Program-made: the position numbers and the translations under genes | Shown here: in pieces, positions 57,805 to 64,000 of the stretch | Position numbering within the stretch: position 1 is the stretch's first letter | Layout of the letters: every line of letters begins with the position of its first letter | The notes under the pieces: generated by a model | Databases searched by the model: none | The model's input: the letters and a program-made list of their open reading frames with translations, nothing else | What the model was told of the DNA's origin: nothing | Source: Orientallactaga sibirica | Taxonomy: Eukaryota; Chordata; Mammalia; Rodentia; Dipodidae | Direction of reading: 5' to 3' | DNA: 64,000 nucleotides | Assembly (NCBI GenBank): GCA_036365145.1 | Contig: JAEOAD010000031.1 | Span: 7,970,001-8,034,000 of the forward strand

Positions 57805-59510
57805 TTGTGCACTTTTTTCACTGTTGTCTCAGGAGGCCTGAACCGTGTGCCTTGCCCTGTGACCGTGACTGTGCCCTTGCTGATGGGGGTCTCCCCCTCC
57901 TCTCCTCCTGCACGCTCATTTACCACAGTCAGCCCCAGGATTGGCCCTGGCAGCACTGATGCTGTGGAGGGGAGAAGGAAACTGTTTGAGGGGGAATCAA
58001 TGCTTTCTGAACACCAAGTCATAGCGTTGGCTGCTGCGGTGAAGTATCTTTTGTGCCTGTGCTTGAATGGGACTGGGCTAATCTGTGGGACGCCTTCAGG
58101 GTTCTGCGATTAGGCCCTGGGCCATCTTGGGGCCAGGGCTGGGCACTGGTAAGCTATGCTGTGGAGCGGTTGCTGTTGTATTATTCATGGAGCCTCCTGC
58201 ATTATTGATGGAACATAGAGGCCTGCTCTGAGCTCTCACAGTCTGCCTCGGCAGCTGTGGTTGGAGCTCTTCTGCTGAGATCTGGTTGAATGGAAGAAGG
58301 GCAGAAGAATGCCCTGCTTCACTTAGAGCTGGACTCGCATGTCTTTGTTTCTTGCACACCTTCCTTTGTTAGGACGTGAAGGTGATTATGGAGTGGCCCA
58401 GTGGGATGCCCAGGGTGCCAGTATTTAGGACTCAAAATGCATCTGCTACATGTGTGTTCTCTAAGAGGAGAAGCCTTCCAAGGCTCTTCTGTAGCTTTCA
58501 GCAGATTGTAGAGTACAGTGAATGACCAGATCTTCATGCACATCCCTTCCACTGGATCGGACCCATAAGCAGAACCCTGGAGATAGAGGATAGAAGGAAA
58601 TGAGCTGTTACTGAGCTCGTGCCTGGCAGCATCTGGGGCACATCCAAAATAGCTCAGCTAATTCTCCTGCCAGCCTCAGGACATGTTGGCGCTATCTGCC
58701 TTTTGGGCCCCTGAGATGCTAGGAGATGCTGTAGCTGGGATTCAACAGGAGGCTGGCCTGTATCAAATGCCGTGTGCCTCCAGGCAACCCTGCCAACGTT
58801 CTCACTTGTCTAGTCTTTTCAGAGCAGGTGGATAATTTGTATTTTTACACCTACTTAATAATGAATGGCCACATCTTGTCAAGTGAGCAGCCAGCAGCCA
58901 GAGAAATCCAGACTGATGTGCTTTAGTTTGCACATCTGGAAGCATCTGGACCCTCAATGCCATTCAGAAGCCCTGCCAGGCCTCTCCTTGAGGTCTCTGC
59001 CAGGGGAGCTTATACGGTTCCACCTCTTCAGATTGTTCTTTTCCACACGGACTGGGTAGTGAATCTTCCCCGCTTTCCCCAGGATGCTATCAGATGTCCC
59101 CTTCCTTCCCCACGCTGCCCTCTTGTGAAGGTTAAATGAAGGCCATGGTGTGGTGCTGGCACTATGACATGTGTGAGGCCACGTACTCCCCTGCTCATTC
59201 TCTGACTTCTGTTCCTCCTGTGTTTTCTCTAGCTCAGGTGTCAGTCGCGGAGGCATCTTGCTTAGCTCCAAGGCAGGTGCTTCTAAGGCTTCCTGACTTA
59301 TTCTTCCCCTTTCCTCCTCTAGGACCTTGACCTCCCTCTCTTAATTCCCCACCCTGGCATCATTTCTGGTATGCTTTACTTTTCCCCTGTCATTTCACCA
59401 GTCATTTATCCCTTCTCCTCTGCTTTCAACCACGCATTTCTGTATGCTAGTGATTTCTTGCCACCTGGAGCTGAAAGGCTCATCTCCACATTGCTCTCCC
59501 TTTTCCTCTG
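57805..59510. other. Mostly unique intronic sequence
   Basis: A MIR-like antisense patch is possible at 58600-58795. I see no exon. Confidence 0.45.
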
Positions 59511-59513
59511 TTC

Positions 59514-59660
59514 CTTTCTTTTCATTTCCTTCCCTTCCTTTCCTTTCCTTCTTCCTTTTCTTCTTCCCTTCCCTTTGCTCCCATCCCCTCCCCTCCTGTC
59601 TCCTCTCCTCTCCTCTCCTCTCCTTTCCTTTCCTTTCTCTTTTCCCCTTTCCTCCTTTCC
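59514..59660. repeat. C/T-rich low-complexity tract
   Basis: CCTTTC and TCTCC units run for almost 150 bp. The 160- and 155-residue ORFs across it are artefacts. Confidence 0.93.
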
Positions 59661-60715
59661 CATATTTTATTCTTTTCATGTCTTCTACTGCAACAATGTG
59701 TCTTGCTACCTTTGTGGTGTTTGCTTGAAAGTTATCTTTCCTTTTCCCCACATTTTCACCACTGTACCCTATGCCAGGTGTGTCCACCCTGTAATCTATG
59801 GGATGCATGTATCCAGGATAGATATGAATATGGCCCAACACATTTGTGGATGATAATAACATGTTTCATGCAAAAAAGTTAGATACCTCTGTTCTAGTCC
59901 CTTCAATGATGGGACACGGAGACATGAGAGGGTCCCAAGACCTTCCAATTTGAAGGAAAAGTGAGGAAAAATCCATATTCATCATATGCCTTTCCACGCT
60001 CATTCTCTCACAAGAATTTTCTAGTGAGTGCATGACATGTGAAAATCCCATTTTCCTGATGACTAATGGAATTTGGGCTAATGTATTCTGGTGCTTTAAA
60101 TTTTATGAGTTTTAATTTCTAATATGATAAACACTAAGGGATATAGCCCAGATATACAATAGTTATTTGAGGTCCTTAGGAGATATTTTAAATGCAAATA
60201 GGAGTTCTGAGACCAAATGTTTGAGAACATTGGCCCCAGCCCTACCATCCTATGTTATGCCTATGTGTGAGTTGGAGAAAGTGCCCCTCTGGGGGCATGA
60301 AGTCCCATGCCAGGGCACTGGATCTGAAATTCTTTGAGCAATGCACAAACCACACAACTGTACCTCGTTGCCCTGTGCTTATAAGATATCCTAACTGGTG
60401 GCCTAGTCTCCAGCTATCATGAGCTTCATGATTTCCCAGGATCTCCTGGAAATTCCAGCATCTGAGTACCATTGAAAGTCCTTTCCCTCCTTCTTCAGGT
60501 GCTCCTTGATAAGAACTCTCTGCCTTAGCTGGACCTTGCTTCTCTTTCATACCCCACTGTACAACATTTTCTTTATCTTTCCCACTTTCCTCTAGTGCTT
60601 CCCCCTGGTCAGCCTGCCACAAGTCCCAGTAGTCGGGGAAGATGTGTTTATTTGGGGAAGCCCGGATGGAAGTGTCCTACATACCAGCAGAGGGGCATGG
60701 AGATGTGTCCTTACA

Positions 60716-60717
<2 letters not shown>
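59661..60717. other. Unique intronic sequence
   Basis: Nothing is recognised. The 126-codon minus ORF at 60242-60622 has no known relative. Confidence 0.5.
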
Positions 60718-60718
<1 letters not shown>

Positions 60719-60753
<35 letters not shown>

Positions 60754-60795
60754 GTTTTGCAGAGGTCTCACTCTGGCATGACCTGGAATTCAGAT
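60719..60795 (-). mobile_element. Poly(T) and truncated B1 SINE
   Basis: Thirty-four consecutive T (60719-60752) are followed by GGTTTTGCAGAGGTCTCACT and GACCTGGAATTCA, the 3' part of an antisense B1; its head is missing. Confidence 0.82.
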
Positions 60796-60837
60796 GTCTT
60801 GGCCCCTTGCATTCTACCTTTTCATCATTGCTGTCAT

Positions 60838-61172
60838 TCAAACACCTGTCATCAAACACCTGACAGAAGCAGCTTTTGGAAGGAAGGGTCTATTTTGGCT
60901 GACAGTTTGAGGGTACAGTCCATCATGACAGGAGTGTGAGTTGGCTGGCCACAGTATTCTAGAAGCAGAGAGATGAATGCTGATGTTTAGCTTGCTCTCG
61001 CCTTTATTATTCAGCCCAGGAGCCCAGACCATGGGATGGAGCCATCCACATTCAGCGTGGATCTTCTCCTCAGTTAAACTTGTGGAAACACCCTCAGAGA
61101 AACTTCCAGAAATGTGCTGCCCCAGTGATTGTAAATCCAGTCAATTTGCTGATGAAGATTAATTATCACACC
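60838..61172 (+). repeat. Rodent dispersed repeat, diverged
   Basis: AAACACCTGACAGAAGCAGC, GGTCTATTTTGGCTGACAGT and AGCAGAGAGATGAATGCTGAT identify the family. Confidence 0.72.
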
Positions 61173-61950
61173 CTTCAAATGTTAGACAGGTTCCTTCATC
61201 AATATGGGGACAATCCCAGATATCTACTGACTTTGCTGTGAGAACCAGATGCTCAATCAAGACTGGGTCCCTTCTCTTCCCTGTATCTGAGAGAACCGTG
61301 TGCAGAGAGAAGTCATGGGTTCTCTTAGGCTAAGCGGGTGATATCCTGTAGTGCTCTTTGTACATTCTCCCCGAAGTGACCTAGTCCTGCAAAACATGAT
61401 TCTTCCAGGGGCCTCCTTTCTTCCTGAAAGCTGGTAAATGCTGATGCATGCTTAACTATTTTAGAATCTGCCAGTTGTCAAAAAAAAAAAAATCCAGTGT
61501 CCAAAAACTATGCAGCAATATCAGCGCCCCTCCTCTGGGCACTGACGGATCGATCTCCTCAATAAATCAGAGAGACTCAGGTTCCCCTAATGATTTGACA
61601 TTCAGATTTTCTGGGTGCTTTTTAACTTTAAGAGCTCTGGGATTGATTAATTCTGTCCATCACTCCCCTAATAAACCTACTGAGGAAGAATGTGACTTGC
61701 TTCAAGAGTCCGTGCAGAACAAGGGCTTTGAACTTGACTCTTCCCCATCAGCCATTTTTCTTCCCCAAGCTGAATGCTCCTGGAGGATTGTCTTAGCCAT
61801 CTATGAACAACACTCAGCTGCAGCCAGATTCAGAACAGGTGCTCATTAAGGTGTCACTGAGTTCATGTAGGACTAAAGCCAGTCCCCAAATGGGCTTTGA
61901 ATATATCTTGGAAATAGCTCACTGCCTACTCCCCCCTGGGAAAAGGCATA
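61173..61950. other. Unique intronic sequence
   Basis: No gene or clear repeat is seen. The 133-codon ORF at 61448-61849 is unrecognised. Confidence 0.5.
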
Positions 61951-61954
61951 CTAG

Positions 61955-62500
61955 ATTCAGTTTTAGGTATTGTGGGTATAGCGATGAAAAAATATAGGCT
62001 ATGTCTCTGACCTTGATGAAGCTTAATTTTTATTTGGAAAGATAGACAAATAAACAATCTAACATGGACATTTAAAGTGATACTGGCTGGTAATTACTTC
62101 TAGAAAGGAGACTGTAGCCAGTAAGAGGCTAATCATTCTTAGATGGGATGGGTAGTGGCTTTGAAGTAGATAGTAGTCAGAGGAGGCCCTGTGATTTCTT
62201 AACAAATAAGGGAGACTGTTGGGTGACGAGCTTGACAAACAGGCAGGACATCAAGTGTAACAGTCCTGTGGTACCAAAGAACCAGTCAGAGTGGTGAGCT
62301 TGGATGTAGCATGGTGGGTTTACCTGGAGACAAGTGGGGAGTGAGGTAGGAAGTGACGTCAGAAAGGTGGAGAAGCACAAGTTTTGCCTAGGGTTTTGAC
62401 TTCCAGGGTGCTAGGAAACCATGGGAAGGTTTTGAGAAGGTGAACATCTCAACCTAATGTATTTTAAAAGGGTCTGTTTGCCTGGTGAGTTAAGTGAGAT
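61955..62500 (-). mobile_element. L2-like LINE fragment
   Basis: GGTATAGCGATGAAAAAATAT, TGACCTTGATGAAGCTTAAT and AACCATGGGAAGGTTTTGAG follow the antisense L2 order with strong divergence. Confidence 0.5.
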
Positions 62501-62624
62501 GAATTTTTTTAAAAAGAAAATTTGGGTTTTGAAACTAAATGTATTCATGGACTTGGATTATTTATTTTTTTGTTGTGACTTCACTCCCTTCTCTTCTTTA
62601 TTTTTATTTAAAAAATTATTTGTT

Positions 62625-62651
62625 ACATGTATATGTATATGTGGTCTTCAT

Positions 62652-62692
<41 letters not shown>

Positions 62693-62970
62693 AGTGCATG
62701 TGTGTGCAGTTGTGGGTGAAGGTCAAAGGTCGATATCAGGTGTCTTACTTGATTACCTTACTTTTTTAGACAGGGTCTCTCACTGAACCCAGAGCTCCCT
62801 GTCTGAGGTAGTCACAGGCTCCAGGGGGTGCTCTGCTTCTGCCTCCCCAGTACTGGGATTATAAACATGCATTGTGATACCTAGCTTTTATATGGGTGCT
62901 GGAGATTTGAACTCAGGTCCTCATGCTTGTGCTGCAGGCACTTTACCCGCTGAGCCATCTCCCCAGTCCT
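62625..62970 (-). mobile_element. B4-type SINE with (GT)n
   Basis: (GT)n at 62654-62692, GAAGGTCAAAGGTCGATATCA, the B1-like CCTCCCCAGTACTGGGATTAT and the head CCGCTGAGCCATCTCCCCAG give an antisense B4. Confidence 0.78.
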
Positions 62971-62971
62971 T

Positions 62972-63105
62972 ATTTTATTGGTTATAGGTGCATATTCATG
63001 GTACATAGTAATGTGTTCATAAAGGCAATTTTTTTCAAGTATATCATGCACTTTAACCATAGATACCCTCTTGTCCTTCCCTTTGTTCCCTCCCTGCTCC
63101 AGTTA
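62972..63105. mobile_element. Possible L1 3' end fragment
   Basis: GGTACATAGTAATGTGTTCA and AAGTATATCATGCACTTTAACC resemble rodent L1 3' ends. Confidence 0.4.
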
Positions 63106-63139
63106 GTCTTCTCTCTCTCTCTCTTTCTTTTTGTTTTCT

Positions 63140-63274
63140 TTTTTGAGGTAGTGTCTGGCTCTAGCCCAGGATGATGTGGAATTCAGTCTCAGGGTGGCTT
63201 CCAAGTCGTGGTGATCCTCCTACTTCTGCCTCCCAAGTGCTGGGATTAAAGGCATGTGCCACCACACCCAGGCC
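63140..63274 (-). mobile_element. B1 SINE
   Basis: A minus B1, TTTTTTGAGGTAGTGTCTGG to GGCATGTGCCACCACACCCA. Confidence 0.88.
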
Positions 63275-63282
63275 TTTCTCTT

Positions 63283-63510
63283 TTTTAAAAATATTATTTA
63301 TTTATTTGTTGAGAGAGATAGAGAGAGAGGGAGAGAAACAAACTGAGAGAGTGAATATGGGTGGGCCAGGGCCTCTTGCCACTGCAAACAAACTCCAGAT
63401 CCAGGCACCACTTTGTGTATCTCGCTTTACATGGATACCGGGGAGTTGAACCCTGGCCATCATGCTTTACAAAGGAAGCACCTTTAACCACTGAGCCATT
63501 TCTCCAGCCC
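63283..63510 (-). mobile_element. DIP-type SINE near an exon
   Basis: This minus copy ends CATTTCTCCAGCCC at 63510, 230 bp upstream of the LRRCT exon. Confidence 0.87.
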
Positions 63511-63740
63511 ACTCTCCTTCCTTTCTGTCTCTCTTCAGCTTTCATGAGAGATATATATATAAATGGTTTTATGTATCTATACAAAGCCTTTGCTCCACAA
63601 ATGAAAGAAAATATTAATTTGCCTTTCTGAGTGTGGCTTATTTCATGGAGGTGCAGGCTGGGGCCCCTTGGCCTCAGCCTTGGGAGGGAACTAGGCCATC
63701 TGCCGTTCAGGGATTCCTTCCCGTCTCTTCTTGCCCACAG

Positions 63741-63898
63741 GAGACTGGAGCAGAACTTCTTCAACTGCAGCTGTGACATCCGCTGGATACAGCTGTGGCA
63801 GGAGCAGGGGGAGGCTAGGCTGAATAGCCAGAGCCTCTACTGCATCAGCGCTGATGGCTCCCAGCTCCCCCTCTTCCGCATGAACATCACTCAGTGTG
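63741..63898 (+). CDS. NTRK3: NTRK3 (TrkC) coding exon, LRR C-terminal cysteine cap
   Basis: The exon completes the split Leu codon and encodes 52 full codons beginning RLEQNFFNCSCDIRW and ending FRMNITQC, about residues 156-208 of TrkC, then one base of the next codon (phase 1). The acceptor is CTTGCCCACAG ending at 63740 and the donor GTGAGT starts at 63899. Four cysteines (CSC, LYC and the terminal QC) are the LRRCT disulfide set that caps the repeat solenoid. Two N-glycosylation sequons, NCS and NIT, are present. Against human TrkC I see Q to R after the first Leu, M to I in RWIQLW, K to R, N to S changes in NSQSLYCIS, and S to T in NIT. Some of these are shared with rat. The Ig-like domain exons lie beyond the window. 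Confidence 0.96.
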
Positions 63899-64000
63899 GT
63901 GAGTGAGCTCCAGCTAGCATCCCTGACACCTCAGAAAAAGTACCAGGCCTTTTCCCCAGCCATCTCTAGCTTCGCTTCGACCTCTGCAGTGAATGCAGGT

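Noticed and set aside
57721..58113. 130-codon ORF
   Set aside because: Its first part is translated antisense B1 sequence (the CLPSAGIKGVRHHAR motif is a familiar B1 artefact).
59371..59862. 160- and 155-codon ORFs on opposite strands
   Set aside because: Both run through a C/T-rich low-complexity tract.
63294..63779. 161-codon minus-strand ORF overlapping the LRRCT exon
   Set aside because: It is antisense to a verified NTRK3 exon and mostly made of a DIP SINE.
1..64000. A previously undescribed multi-gene system
   Set aside because: Apart from NTRK3 exons and one retrocopy, the window is introns and repeats. I found no cluster of unknown genes.

Overview
This window is mammalian nuclear DNA from a rodent, most likely a dipodoid (jerboa, jumping mouse or birch mouse group, e.g. 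Jaculus). The lineage call rests on many copies of a tRNA-derived SINE that I recognise as the dipodoid DIP-type family: A box near TGGCTTAGCGGTTAAGG, B box GGTTCGATTCC, a CT-rich 3' region and an AAATAAATAAA tail. B1 and B4 SINEs, shared by rodents more widely, lie beside them. It is not a bacterial or phage window, and I see no CRISPR array, operon or defence system.

The host gene is NTRK3 (TrkC neurotrophin-3 receptor), read on the + strand. Four internal coding exons are visible with GT-AG splice sites and consistent phases: 9096-9170 (75 bp), 9820-9891 (72 bp), 51550-51618 (69 bp) and 63741-63898 (158 bp). They encode the end of the N-terminal cap, the two leucine-rich repeats and the LRR C-terminal cysteine cap, about residues 84-208 of TrkC. 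Everything else is intron: at least 9.1 kb upstream of the first visible exon, then introns of 649 bp, about 41.7 kb and about 12.1 kb. The first coding exon (signal peptide) and the Ig-like, transmembrane and kinase exons lie outside the window.

A second recognisable gene-like object lies inside the 41.7-kb intron, antisense to NTRK3. It is an intronless retrocopy of MPC1 (mitochondrial pyruvate carrier 1) at 13261-14109, with a full-length, uninterrupted 109-codon ORF. It sits beside a B1 SINE inserted at the same target, so the short target sequence occurs three times.

The introns otherwise hold DIP, B1, B4 and ID-like SINEs, old MIR, L2, MaLR-type LTR and hAT-type fragments, a few possible L1 3' ends, and a recurrent rodent dispersed repeat of about 350 bp, all copies in one orientation, between 28 and 61 kb. 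Simple repeats are abundant and some grew from SINE tails, most clearly a compound triplet array at 31562-31825. A 39-nt 5' half of tRNA-Met, flanked by 16-bp target-site duplications and without a poly(A) tail, lies at 36202-36240. Unique AT-rich stretches with homeodomain-like TAATTA motifs are possible intronic regulatory elements, but conservation cannot be tested here. Repeat family names come from recalled consensus sequences and not from a search.
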